A stretch of DNA of 64,000 nt from Rubricella aquisinus. GTDB lineage: Bacteria > Pseudomonadota > Alphaproteobacteria > Rhodobacterales > Rhodobacteraceae. Within the stretch, counting starts at the first letter, position 1. Every line of letters starts with the position of its first letter. The notes below the pieces were generated by a model, which saw nothing but the letters and a program-made list of their open reading frames with translations, searched no databases and was not told where the DNA came from. The stretch is taken from the NCBI RefSeq assembly GCF_014199445.1, contig NZ_JACIJS010000006.1, positions 124,001 to 188,000 on the forward strand, in the 5' to 3' direction. Shown here piece after piece: positions 9,167 through 17,580 of this stretch. Both the position numbers and the translations under genes were made by a program.

Positions 9167-9649
9167 ATGAAACAGCATTTACGGACGCTAAGTGTGGCCT
9201 GCCTCGTGGTGCCTCTTCTCAGCCTCGCGGGTATGGCGCAATCCTATATGACCCTGACCCTTACAGGACCGTCGGGCGCGGTGGTTGAATTCACGGCTGA
9301 GGAGATTGACGCGCTGCCGCAGCAGGACATCGTGACCTCGACCATCTGGACCGAAGGGGTCAACACGCTCACCGGCCCGTCGCTTCTGTCCGTTCTGGAG
9401 GCGGCGGAAATGACCGGCATGACCGTGACGCTGATTGCGCTTAATGAGTATGCGGTGGATATCCCCATGGCCGAGCTTGAGGCCGACATGCCCGTGCTGG
9501 CCACGCGGATGAATGGCGTGCCAATGTCCGTGCGGGACAAGGGACCATATTGGGTGGTCTATCCCTATGACAGCGACGAGACGTTGCAGAGCGAGCGGAT
9601 TTATGCGCAAAGCATCTGGCAACTGAACCGCATCATGGTGCGCAACTGA
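9167..9649 (+). CDS. Periplasmic SUOX-like (molybdopterin-binding fold) protein without the Mo-ligand cysteine
   Basis: This 160-residue exported protein has a signal peptide ending near LAGMAQ. The start at 9167 was chosen because it opens directly on the signal peptide. The mature part resembles the sulfite-oxidase-like fold: VVEFTAEEIDALPQ, LTGPSLLSVLEAA, YAVDIPMAE and GPYWVVYPYD. Its only cysteine (residue 12) is in the signal peptide, so the cysteine that binds molybdenum in true enzymes is missing. It lies 42 bases before a membrane histidine kinase, so a role as a periplasmic sensing partner is inferred. Confidence 0.65.
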   Translation: MKQHLRTLSVACLVVPLLSLAGMAQSYMTLTLTGPSGAVVEFTAEEIDALPQQDIVTSTIWTEGVNTLTGPSLLSVLEAAEMTGMTVTLIALNEYAVDIPMAELEADMPVLATRMNGVPMSVRDKGPYWVVYPYDSDETLQSERIYAQSIWQLNRIMVRN

Positions 9650-9691
9650 TCGTCCTGATCCGTTTCTGCTGAGAGTAACGCACGGAATAAC

Positions 9692-11815
9692 ATGACCCAT
9701 ATCCGTCTTGTCGTTGTTGTTCTGATTGCCCTTCTCTTGGGGTTGTTCGCCTATCTGGGCACGACGACCTTCACGCAGGTGCGGGGTCTGTCGACAGCCG
9801 CGCAGGACGACATGCTGTGGACGATCTCCCAGACGGAAGTTGAGATTGCCAATCTCGCGGCCACCCTTGCACAGGCTCAATCGGTGGAAATACCCGATAC
9901 GGATATGGTCACACTGCGCGCCAATATCGCGCTGAGCCGATTGGGATTGTTGTCAGCCGGGCAGGCCCGTGTCCTGATTGATCAGGATTGGGAGGCACAG
10001 CGTCTGCAGCGGGTGATCGACGCCTACGCGACAGACGCGGCAGCGATTGTCGATGGTGCAGGGGTGCTGACACCACAAGACATCGACCGCCTGTCGCTTT
10101 TGACGACGAACATCCGCCCCAGCGTGCGCGCGCTTGCGCTGCGCGGTCTGGAACTGGGTGTCGAAAGCGCCGAAGCACGGCGCATGGCCTTTATCTCGCA
10201 ATTGCGGGTGACGGGGATTGCTGCGATGGGCACGATCATCGCCCTTGGCCTGTTGCTGCTGATCCTTGATCAGCTTCTGGCGCAGGCCAGATTGCGGGAC
10301 GCGGCACTCAAGGCGTCGCGCGATCGGCTTGGGGCGACGGTCGCCGCCTCCCTCGATGCGATCGTGATCGCGGGTGAGGATGGCCGCATCGTGGAATTCA
10401 ACGATGCCGCCGAGACGATTTTCGGCTGGAAGCGGGATGACGTCATCGGCCAGCCGATGGAAGATAACATCATCCCCGACCGCCACCGCGCGGCCCATTT
10501 GGCAGGCATGAACCGCTATATCGCGACGAAAGAGCGCCGGGTTGCGGATCGTGGCCGGGTGGAGATGACGGCCCTGCGCAAATCGGGGGAAGAATTCCCC
10601 GTCGAGATCAACATCACCACCGCGCGGGACGGCACGCGCGAATTGTTCATCGCTTATCTGCGCGACATCAGCGCCCGCAAGATCAGCGAGCAAAACCTGA
10701 TTGACGCGCGCGACCGCGCCGAAAGTATGGACCGGGCGAAGTCGCAGATTCTGGCCGTGATGAGCCATGAAATGCGCACGCCACTAAACGGCATCCTTGG
10801 GGTGCTTGATCTGTTGCGCACCACACCGCTTGACGCGCAGCAAAAGCGGTATGTCGAGGTTGTGGCCGGTTCAGGGGAGATCCTGCTTGCGCATGTCAAC
10901 GAGGCGCTCGATATCACCCGGCTGGAAACCGGGGCGCTTACGCTGACCCCGCAACCGGTGGAGCTTTTGCCGCTGACCGAGCGGATCACCGATGTCTTGC
11001 GCCCTTTGGCACAAGAAAAGGGGTTGGAATTGACCCTTGAGTTTGATCCGTCCATGGCCCGTGCTTTTGTCGCGGATGGCGGGCGGATCGGGCAAATCCT
11101 CACCAATCTTGTGGGCAACGCGATCAAGTTTACCCAATCTGGCCGGGTTTCCGTCGAAGTGACGGGCATTCACGGCCCGGACGCCACTGCCGCGACCCTG
11201 ATCGTCAGCGATACGGGCGAAGGGATCCCATCCGATCAGACCGAAGCGGTGTTTGAGGATTTCGTGGTCCTCAACAGCCCCAAAGGCCGCCGGGATCGGG
11301 GCGATGGGCTGGGCTTGCCGATTTCCCGCAAACTCGCGCGCCTCATGGGCGGCGATATCACGGTGCAAAGCGTCGTTGGGCAGGGCAGCAGCTTTGTCCT
11401 GAAACTGATGCTGGAGAGGGTGCAGGAGCCTCAAAGCGCGGCGCTGCCGCCGCCCTCCCAGACAGGCAAGTCGGTGCTTGTGGCCAATAATGATCCGTCC
11501 AACCGCGCCATCTTGCGGGAGATGATCCTGGGCCTTGGTCACAACGTGACAGAGGCCAGCAACGGGCTGGAGGCGCTGAACGCAGCGCGCGCGCAACCGT
11601 TTGATCTGATCCTGATGGACAGCACGATGCCCGTGATGGACGGGAGGACAGCGGGCCGCTTCATCCGCTCCGGCGATGGGCCGAACACGGGCACGATGAT
11701 CGTCGGCCTCGTGGCGGAGGCCGGGCTGCCAGAGGAGGGGGCCGTCGAACCCTTCACCAGCTGCCTGCCGAAACCTGTTCGCATCAAGGAATTGCGCGAC
11801 CTGTTGGCCGAGTGA
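9692..11815 (+). CDS. Hybrid sensor histidine kinase (PAS-HisKA-HATPase-REC)
   Basis: This 707-residue inner-membrane sensor kinase has membrane segments near residues 4-24 and 168-192 flanking a periplasmic domain of about 140 residues. A PAS domain follows at about 208-325 (IVEFNDAAETIFGW). HisKA has the phospho-accepting His near 357 (SHEMRTPLNG). HATPase_c shows NLVGNAIKFT, DTGEGIP and GDGLGLPIS. The C-terminal receiver has its phospho-Asp near 641 (LILMDSTMPVMDG) and the conserved Lys in CLPKP. The first acidic pocket reads NND rather than the usual DD. No separate response regulator or output domain is encoded nearby, so the downstream partner is unknown. It is probably co-transcribed with the SUOX-like gene. 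Confidence 0.9.
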   Translation: MTHIRLVVVVLIALLLGLFAYLGTTTFTQVRGLSTAAQDDMLWTISQTEVEIANLAATLAQAQSVEIPDTDMVTLRANIALSRLGLLSAGQARVLIDQDWEAQRLQRVIDAYATDAAAIVDGAGVLTPQDIDRLSLLTTNIRPSVRALALRGLELGVESAEARRMAFISQLRVTGIAAMGTIIALGLLLLILDQLLAQARLRDAALKASRDRLGATVAASLDAIVIAGEDGRIVEFNDAAETIFGWKRDDVIGQPMEDNIIPDRHRAAHLAGMNRYIATKERRVADRGRVEMTALRKSGEEFPVEINITTARDGTRELFIAYLRDISARKISEQNLIDARDRAESMDRAKSQILAVMSHEMRTPLNGILGVLDLLRTTPLDAQQKRYVEVVAGSGEILLAHVNEALDITRLETGALTLTPQPVELLPLTERITDVLRPLAQEKGLELTLEFDPSMARAFVADGGRIGQILTNLVGNAIKFTQSGRVSVEVTGIHGPDATAATLIVSDTGEGIPSDQTEAVFEDFVVLNSPKGRRDRGDGLGLPISRKLARLMGGDITVQSVVGQGSSFVLKLMLERVQEPQSAALPPPSQTGKSVLVANNDPSNRAILREMILGLGHNVTEASNGLEALNAARAQPFDLILMDSTMPVMDGRTAGRFIRSGDGPNTGTMIVGLVAEAGLPEEGAVEPFTSCLPKPVRIKELRDLLAE

Positions 11816-11830
11816 CGGGCTGCGCGGGCC

Positions 11831-12595
11831 TCAGCCCTCTGCCGCCGTGCCGAACAGGGCATGAAGCTGCCGCGCCGTGGCCTCATCGCTTGGATACATC
11901 AACTCCAGCTTGACCTCAGACAGGGCCACATCCTCCGCCGTGCCGAATTGGCCGATTGTGGCAAAGAGGGACAGGCGCATATCGCCCAGCCGGTAGATGC
12001 TTGGCACGATCGGGGGCAGCGGATCATCCGACGGGGTGACCTCCTCTGCGATCCGGGCGATCCATGCGTCAAATCGGGGATCGGCCCCGAAATGCGCGGC
12101 TTCCGTGCGCAGCCGGGCAAGGCTGTGGCGCAACACTTCGTCAAGGTTGTCGAGCGCATCGCGCAGCGCGGCATTCTCGATCAGATGCGTGACCAGCCCG
12201 TCCCCCAATCCAATTCCGACCGCGCCCAATAGATGCGCTGCCGCCGGGTTCATCTCGATGATCTGCCAATGCCGGTCAATGGCATAGGCGGGATAGGGCA
12301 TGTGCCGCTCCATCGTCCAGCGGATTGCGTCCCGCACCGGGGCAAGCGCGTCCTCTGCGCGCAATGGCGCGGCAGCGGGGGCGTATCCGGCGGATAGAAG
12401 CATATCGTTGCGGGCGCGGTGGGGCAGGTTCATGCGCTGGGCAAGCCGCAGGATCATGCCCCGGCTGGGCCGCGCACGCCCCGATTCCAGAAAGGAGATA
12501 TGGCGCGCCGACACTTCCGCCACGCCGGCAAGGTCGAGTTGTGACAAATGGCGATGGTGACGCCAGCTTTTGAGTGTTTCGCCAAAGGTGCTCAT
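11831..12595 (-). CDS. XRE-family regulator with MmyB-like ligand-binding domain
   Basis: This 254-residue DNA-binding regulator has an N-terminal helix-turn-helix at about residues 4-62 (LSQLDLAGVAEVSARHIS, then FLESGRARPSRGMILRLA). The C-terminal two-thirds is a PAS-like MmyB domain (AYAIDRHWQIIEMNPAA, LMYPSDEATARQL). The start at 12595 matches family members; an upstream ATG seven codons earlier is less likely. It is divergent from a small membrane protein gene, and a perfect palindrome sits in the shared 111-base gap, so it probably controls that gene and itself. The ligand is unknown. Confidence 0.85.
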   Translation of the reverse strand: MSTFGETLKSWRHHRHLSQLDLAGVAEVSARHISFLESGRARPSRGMILRLAQRMNLPHRARNDMLLSAGYAPAAAPLRAEDALAPVRDAIRWTMERHMPYPAYAIDRHWQIIEMNPAAAHLLGAVGIGLGDGLVTHLIENAALRDALDNLDEVLRHSLARLRTEAAHFGADPRFDAWIARIAEEVTPSDDPLPPIVPSIYRLGDMRLSLFATIGQFGTAEDVALSEVKLELMYPSDEATARQLHALFGTAAEG

Positions 12596-12630
12596 GTCCC
12601 CACGATACCGGCACAAACACGGGAAAGCAC

Positions 12631-12645
12631 TTACCTCACAGGTAA
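12631..12645. promoter_or_regulatory. Candidate operator of the MmyB-type regulator
   Basis: TTACCT-CAC-AGGTAA is a perfect 6-3-6 inverted repeat located between the divergent regulator (start 12595) and the membrane protein gene (start 12707). The position fits an operator for both promoters. The assignment to this regulator is inferred. Confidence 0.55.
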
Positions 12646-12706
12646 TTGTTTTGCGTCTGTCAGACCGGCAGATCGGTCCCTGAATTCAAATCAAGGAGAC
12701 CAGATC

Positions 12707-13129
12707 ATGACCCTTCACCTTCGTGTGCGACTGCTCAAGACGTTCAGCATCCTTTACCTGATTGGTCCGGGCCTTTTGATGGTGCTGGCCGAACTGCTGC
12801 CGGTCATGGGGGCGGTGTCGGCCTTTCTTGATCTGGCCTATTGGCCCTATGACGGGGCGCAGGTCGTCGCCGGGGATGTGGCGACGCTGTTCAATGCGAT
12901 TCTCGGTGGTGTCTTGATCGGGTTTGGTGTCCTGATCCATGAGGTGGGGTCCAAGGTGTATGCTAAGGACGAGCCGCTGGGCCGTCGCATCCTGCTGACG
13001 GGCTTGTTTGCGTGGTATCTGACGGACAGCTTTGCCTCTGCCGTGACGGGGGCGCCATTCAACGCAGTGATGAACACGTTTTTCGCCGGGTGTTTCATCG
13101 TGACGCTTCTGTGGCCTGCACGGACCTGA
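12707..13129 (+). CDS. Small membrane protein, four predicted helices
   Basis: This 140-residue integral membrane protein has helices at about residues 8-28, 52-75, 88-108 and 116-136. The start at 12707 follows a strong AAGGAG site. Similar small proteins (DoxX/DUF-type) are often the single target of MmyB-type regulators, but I do not recognise a named family. The gene is divergent from the regulator and followed by a strong hairpin, so it is probably transcribed alone. Function is unknown. Confidence 0.7.
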   Translation: MTLHLRVRLLKTFSILYLIGPGLLMVLAELLPVMGAVSAFLDLAYWPYDGAQVVAGDVATLFNAILGGVLIGFGVLIHEVGSKVYAKDEPLGRRILLTGLFAWYLTDSFASAVTGAPFNAVMNTFFAGCFIVTLLWPART

Positions 13130-13148
13130 CACGCCCTTTGCCCTCGGA

Positions 13149-13170
13149 TCGGCGGAGACCCCTCCGCCGA
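13149..13170 (+). terminator. Hairpin downstream of the small membrane protein gene
   Basis: TCGGCGGAG-ACCC-CTCCGCCGA forms a perfect 9-bp stem 19 bases after the stop. There is no clear T-run, so termination is likely but not certain. It separates this gene from the seven-gene operon. Confidence 0.5.
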
Positions 13171-13266
13171 CAGCCGCTTGCAAAAATCGACGGCCAGCCG
13201 GATTAAAGGTTTGACCCATCAAGCGCCCGCTTGCACGATCCCCAAGGGACGTTTCAGGGAGCAGTG

Positions 13267-14259
13267 ATGGACCATATTCCACCTTTGCGCATTGACGGGC
13301 TGCAATACGCCAATTGGTCAGAAAAGATCTTTGGCCAGTTGCGCGCAGGCGGCGTGGACGCGATCCACGTCACCATCGCCTATCATGAGAGCTTTCGCGA
13401 AACCGTGCTGAATTTTGAGCGGTGGAACCGCTGGTTCGAGCAATATCCCGATCTAATCATGAAAGGGCTGTGGGCCAGCGATATCGACCGCGCGCGGACA
13501 ACGGGGCGCACGGCGGTGTTCTTTGGCTTTCAGAACCCCAGCCCGATGGAGGATGACATTGGGCTGATCGAGATTTTGCACACGCTCGGCGCGCGGTTCA
13601 TGCAGCTTACCTATAACAACCAATCCCTGCTCGCGACCGGATGTTATGAGGAGTATGACGCGGGCATCACCCGGATGGGGCGGCAGGTCATCGCGGAGAT
13701 GAACCGCGTGGGGCTCGTGATCGACATGAGCCATTCGGGCGACCGCTCCACCATCGAGGCGGCGGAGATGTCGACCCGCCCCATCACGATCACCCATGCA
13801 AACCCCCATGCGTGGCACCCAGCGTTGCGCAACAAGCGCGATGAGGTGATCCGCGCGGTCACATCGCGCGGCGGGATGCTCGGCTTCTCGCTCTATCCCC
13901 ATCACCTGAAGGGCGGCACGGCCTGCACGCTGGAAAGTTTCTGCCAGATGATCGCGGATGCGGCAGCCGCCTATGGCGCGGATCGGCTCGGCATCGGCAC
14001 GGACCTGTGTCAGGATCAGCCCGACAGCGTGGTCGAGTGGATGCGCGTGGGCCGCTGGAGCAAGCAGATCGACTATGGCGAAGGCTCCGCCGCCATGCCC
14101 GGCTTTCCCCCCATGCCAAGCTGGTTTCAGGACAATCGCGATTTCGGAACGATAGAGCAGGGCCTGCGCGATGTTGGCATGACCGACCATGAGGTCGCGG
14201 GCATCATGGGCGGCAACTGGTATCGCTTCTTTGCCGAGAATTTCGGGGGGCAGCCATGA
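13267..14259 (+). CDS. M19 membrane-dipeptidase-like protein with altered metal site
   Basis: This 330-residue protein is related to M19 (renal dipeptidase) enzymes. MSHSGDRSTIEAAE and ITHANPHAW carry the two later metal histidines, and LTYNNQSLLATG and RLGIGTDLCQDQP fit the family. The N-terminal HxD motif of normal members is replaced by L-Q-Y (IDGLQYANW, residues 9-17). The usual bridging glutamate is replaced by Gln in FGFQNPSP. A standard binuclear zinc peptidase is therefore unlikely. The start at 13267 follows AGGGAG. It is the first gene of a seven-gene operon, and its stop overlaps the next start (ATGA). A substrate cannot be named. Confidence 0.75.
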   Translation: MDHIPPLRIDGLQYANWSEKIFGQLRAGGVDAIHVTIAYHESFRETVLNFERWNRWFEQYPDLIMKGLWASDIDRARTTGRTAVFFGFQNPSPMEDDIGLIEILHTLGARFMQLTYNNQSLLATGCYEEYDAGITRMGRQVIAEMNRVGLVIDMSHSGDRSTIEAAEMSTRPITITHANPHAWHPALRNKRDEVIRAVTSRGGMLGFSLYPHHLKGGTACTLESFCQMIADAAAAYGADRLGIGTDLCQDQPDSVVEWMRVGRWSKQIDYGEGSAAMPGFPPMPSWFQDNRDFGTIEQGLRDVGMTDHEVAGIMGGNWYRFFAENFGGQP

Positions 14260-15929
14260 TCCCCGCACTCGATCAGATCACCCGCCGCGCGCCCGCGCAG
14301 GTGATGCGGCTCAAACGGTTGGGATCGTTTCACCAATCGCGGCTGAGTTTCATGCGCATTCTGACCCGGCGCATGGCGGGGGAGGGCTGGCACTTCACGC
14401 GCGCCGCGTGGGAGGTGGATGCCGAAGGCGTCGGCCATGCCGTCTATACCGCCCAGGGGCCGGAGCGGAGCTATTCGCTGGTTGCCTTTGCCCATGACCT
14501 GCCCGCCGATCAACGATCCGACCGGGTCATTGCCGAGGCGTGGGACGCGACATTCGCCCTTTTCGACGGGGTGCCGGGGGCGGAGGATATCGCGCGGCTC
14601 CGCGATAACGTCCCAGTGCAGGAGGCGGGCCGCGTCACGGCGCGGGAGTTGACCCTGTCGCGCGCAAACCGGTCGGTCCGGCTTTGGTCCCATGTGGTCG
14701 ATGCGCTGGCGCAGGGCGATCAGCCCGACGCGGCGGAGATCGACAAGGTGGGCTATCTGATGCGCACCACCGCCGTTTACGGATCGGGCAAATTCGGCGC
14801 AGCGGATCGGGAGATGATCGCCACTCGGCCCGAAATGGAAACCCCGTTTCAGGCAGAGATGCTGACGGTCTATCTCATCCGTACCTTCGTGCGCGATCTG
14901 GTCGAGCATATGGCTCGTATGCAGGGCGGTGACGGCGCGGTGCAGCTTGATCCGGCCCTTGCCCGGCGGCTCGGCATCGGGAATTCCACCGGGCTTGGCA
15001 TGGCGCCCTTCATCGTCAACCATCCGGTTTTGTTCAACAACTGGATCATGGCGCGGGAGGAGGCCATCGCGCGGGTGCGCGCCGTCGCCACTCCAACAGC
15101 GGAGGAAATCCGGCAATTTCGCACCGTGCTGGAGGCAAGCGCCGTGAGTATCGGCAATTGGACCTCCGCGCATCCTCTCCAGCAGGAAAAGCTCCACGCG
15201 CTGGGCGATGATCTGGCGGCCCTGCAGGCCTGTGTGGCCGCGATGGACCTGACGCGTGATCATCCGTGGCACCGTTTGGTCACTTGGGGGGAGGCTGCGA
15301 TGAGCGAGGAGGGGCAGGAATTGCTCTGCTCCCTGATCCTTGAACCCTACGGCACGCTCGTGGACGGATTGGCCTGCTGCATGGCCGATCCCCATGGCAG
15401 CCGCCAACCGATTGATGGGGCGATGACGGTCGCGGCGGTCCGAACCCTCCTGGAGGACGCATTCGGCTGGGCGCTACCGCTCGATTGGTCGGAGCAAGAG
15501 GCGTGTGCACGGGCATGGTATGTGTCCGAGGAAAAGCTCGAACCCCGCCTTGGGGAGCGGTTTGAAGAGCCGGTCGCGGAATATGAACAGCCCCTTGCCC
15601 CCGCGCGCGACGCGGCGATGGCCTATCGCGCCTTGACGGAATGGGAAGCAGAAGCGCCCATCGCGCCATTTCTGTTGGCCCATCCCGAGCATCGCCACAC
15701 CATCCGCCGCGCGCAGATAGCCGCCCGCGCGCCCTATGGCGAAATCCGCGACAACACCATCGCGGCCGATATGCTGCCCATCGACATGCTGCGTGCGAAA
15801 CTGTCTTTCTTTGGCGCGACACGGTTTGATCCCCGCTCCGACCGCTGGGTCCGCATTTCGATGTTTTCTGGCGCGCCTTATCCCGAGGCTCTGTCTCCGG
15901 AGACGGCGGATTTCTGGGTCTATCCTTGA
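14256..15929 (+). CDS. Uncharacterised 557-residue protein of the catabolic operon
   Basis: I do not recognise a functional domain. The protein is soluble, with no signal peptide or membrane segment. Sequence marks that could define the family include AVYGSGKFGAADREMI, ETPFQAEMLTVYLIRTF, NSTGLGMAPFIVNHP and LSFFGATRFDPRSDRWV. Its aromatic- and acid-rich character and position inside a catabolic operon suggest an enzyme or assembly factor acting on the same substrate as its neighbours. It starts four bases inside the M19-like gene and ends four bases inside the DUF3726 gene, so the three are probably translated together. Confidence 0.75.
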   Translation: MIPALDQITRRAPAQVMRLKRLGSFHQSRLSFMRILTRRMAGEGWHFTRAAWEVDAEGVGHAVYTAQGPERSYSLVAFAHDLPADQRSDRVIAEAWDATFALFDGVPGAEDIARLRDNVPVQEAGRVTARELTLSRANRSVRLWSHVVDALAQGDQPDAAEIDKVGYLMRTTAVYGSGKFGAADREMIATRPEMETPFQAEMLTVYLIRTFVRDLVEHMARMQGGDGAVQLDPALARRLGIGNSTGLGMAPFIVNHPVLFNNWIMAREEAIARVRAVATPTAEEIRQFRTVLEASAVSIGNWTSAHPLQQEKLHALGDDLAALQACVAAMDLTRDHPWHRLVTWGEAAMSEEGQELLCSLILEPYGTLVDGLACCMADPHGSRQPIDGAMTVAAVRTLLEDAFGWALPLDWSEQEACARAWYVSEEKLEPRLGERFEEPVAEYEQPLAPARDAAMAYRALTEWEAEAPIAPFLLAHPEHRHTIRRAQIAARAPYGEIRDNTIAADMLPIDMLRAKLSFFGATRFDPRSDRWVRISMFSGAPYPEALSPETADFWVYP

Positions 15930-16555
15930 GCCTCCGCGTGATCCTGTCCCTCAACGAAGTGGACGCAACCGCGAAAAAGGCGGCGCGCGGCGCGGGCTAT
16001 CCATGGGGGCTGGCGGAGGAGGCGGCGCGCGCGACCCGTTGGCTCTGTGCGCAGGGGCAGGACGGGTGCGGCGCGTTGGCAGGCCTTTTATGCATCACGG
16101 ATAGCCAGGTGGATGCGTTTGCCCCGGCGCGCAGCGGAACCGGATGGGTCGGTGACGGCCCCGTGTGCCCGATCCAGATGGGCGCGGCCCTTGCCGATTT
16201 TGCCTCCGATCTTAAGGCCGGGCCGGTGCATGTCCCGCCTGTGCGCGCACCGCGCCTGCTGCTGCCGTTTTTGGCGGTGATTGCGGAAATTATGGAAACG
16301 TCGGTTGAGGCCAATTGGAACAGTGGCACGGTTACGGTGGCGCAAGGCGCGGAAATGATGGGTGACCTGCCCGATCCATGCCGCCTCACGCTGTCCCTCA
16401 CTGCCGCCGCAATCCCGTCGCGCGCGGTCCTCCGCGTCGTTCCCAAACCAGAGGATTGGGCCATGCTCACGACCTTTGCCCATCGCACATACGCCCCGGC
16501 AACAGCCGCCTCCCGGTTGAAAGGGGCGGGCGCGGGACTTTCGGACAATGATTAG
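15926..16555 (+). CDS. DUF3726 family protein
   Basis: This 209-residue protein carries the family's N-terminal signature SLNEVDATAKKAARGAG followed by WGLAEEAARATRWL. Function is unknown for the whole family. The start is taken as TTG 15926, overlapping the previous stop (TTGA); GTG 15938 is an alternative that still keeps the signature. It is encoded between the 557-residue unknown and an Ldh2-type dehydrogenase. This conserved companionship implies a role in the same pathway, perhaps as an enzyme subunit; that is inference. Confidence 0.75.
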   Translation: MSLRVILSLNEVDATAKKAARGAGYPWGLAEEAARATRWLCAQGQDGCGALAGLLCITDSQVDAFAPARSGTGWVGDGPVCPIQMGAALADFASDLKAGPVHVPPVRAPRLLLPFLAVIAEIMETSVEANWNSGTVTVAQGAEMMGDLPDPCRLTLSLTAAAIPSRAVLRVVPKPEDWAMLTTFAHRTYAPATAASRLKGAGAGLSDND

Positions 16556-16567
16556 GATGAGGACATA

Positions 16568-17578
16568 ATGCAGACAGAAACGCTCACTCTGGCGGAGATC
16601 GAAGAGATCGCCTTCGCCGCGCTGACAGCCGCTGGCACCTCGCCGGAAAACGCGCACCCCTTGGCCAAAGCCACGGCAGAGACGGAGGCCGATGGCGTCG
16701 CCAGCCATGGCCTCGCCTATATCCCGATCTATTGTGAGCATGTGCGCTGCGGTAAAGTGGATGGGCAGGCCACACCCGTGATCGCCAAGCCGCGCCCGGC
16801 CTTCCTGACGGCGGATGCCGCGACAGGTTTTGCCCATGCGGCGATTGATGCGGGTTTTGCACAGCTGTTCCCTTTGGCGCGGGAGATGGGCGTGGCGGGC
16901 CTGTCGATCCGCAACAGCTATAATTGTGGGGTTCTGGGCTGTCACACACGGCGCATGGCGGAGGCGGGCTTGATCGGGCTGGGCTTCACGAATGCGCCGG
17001 CCTCCATCGCGCCCTCGGGCGGGGCAAAGCCCGTTGTGGGGACCAACCCCTTTTCCATCGCGGTGCCGGGGGAGGATGGCAAACCGGCGCTGTTGATCGA
17101 CCAGAGCGCCAGCACCATCGCCAAGAGCGAAGTGATGAAACACGCCCGCGAAGGCCGCCCGATCCCTGAAGGCTGGGCGCTGGATGCCGATGGCAACCCG
17201 ACGACCGATCCGGCGGTGGGGCTGAAAGGCTCCATGGCCCCCTCAGGCGGGTATAAGGGCGTGGGTGTGGCGCTGATGGTTGAGGTGCTCGCAGCCGCCC
17301 TGTCCGGGGCGCATCTGGGCATTCAGGCCTCCCCCTTTTCCGGCACGGCAGGCGGGCCGCCGCGCACCGGGCAGTTTTTCCTTGCGATTGATCCAAGTGC
17401 CGGGGATGGCGCGGCGACGGCAGTGCGGATTTCCCAGCTTGTCGCGGCGATCCGCGATCAGGAGGGCGCACACCTGCCGGGTGACGGGCGGGCGGCGGCG
17501 CGCGCGCGGGCCGAGGTCAGCGGCGTTGCGGTGAACACGGCGACGCTGGATAAAATCCGCGCGATTATAGAGGGTTAG
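16568..17578 (+). CDS. Ldh2/MDH2-family NAD(P)H-dependent reductase
   Basis: This 336-residue oxidoreductase belongs to the family of malate/lactate dehydrogenase type 2, sulfolactate dehydrogenase and pyrroline/piperideine-2-carboxylate reductase. The catalytic histidine lies in ADGVASHGLAYIP. The cofactor-binding region includes GFTNAPASIAPSGGAKP and GTNPFSIAVPG, and the C-terminal part has the typical GYKGVGVALMVEVLAAALSG. Members reduce either 2-keto acids or cyclic imino acids, and the sequence alone does not decide which. With an ammonia-lyase next door, reduction of an imine or keto acid product is plausible. It starts 12 bases after the DUF3726 stop. Confidence 0.85.
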   Translation: MQTETLTLAEIEEIAFAALTAAGTSPENAHPLAKATAETEADGVASHGLAYIPIYCEHVRCGKVDGQATPVIAKPRPAFLTADAATGFAHAAIDAGFAQLFPLAREMGVAGLSIRNSYNCGVLGCHTRRMAEAGLIGLGFTNAPASIAPSGGAKPVVGTNPFSIAVPGEDGKPALLIDQSASTIAKSEVMKHAREGRPIPEGWALDADGNPTTDPAVGLKGSMAPSGGYKGVGVALMVEVLAAALSGAHLGIQASPFSGTAGGPPRTGQFFLAIDPSAGDGAATAVRISQLVAAIRDQEGAHLPGDGRAAARARAEVSGVAVNTATLDKIRAIIEG

Positions 17579-17580
17579 AA

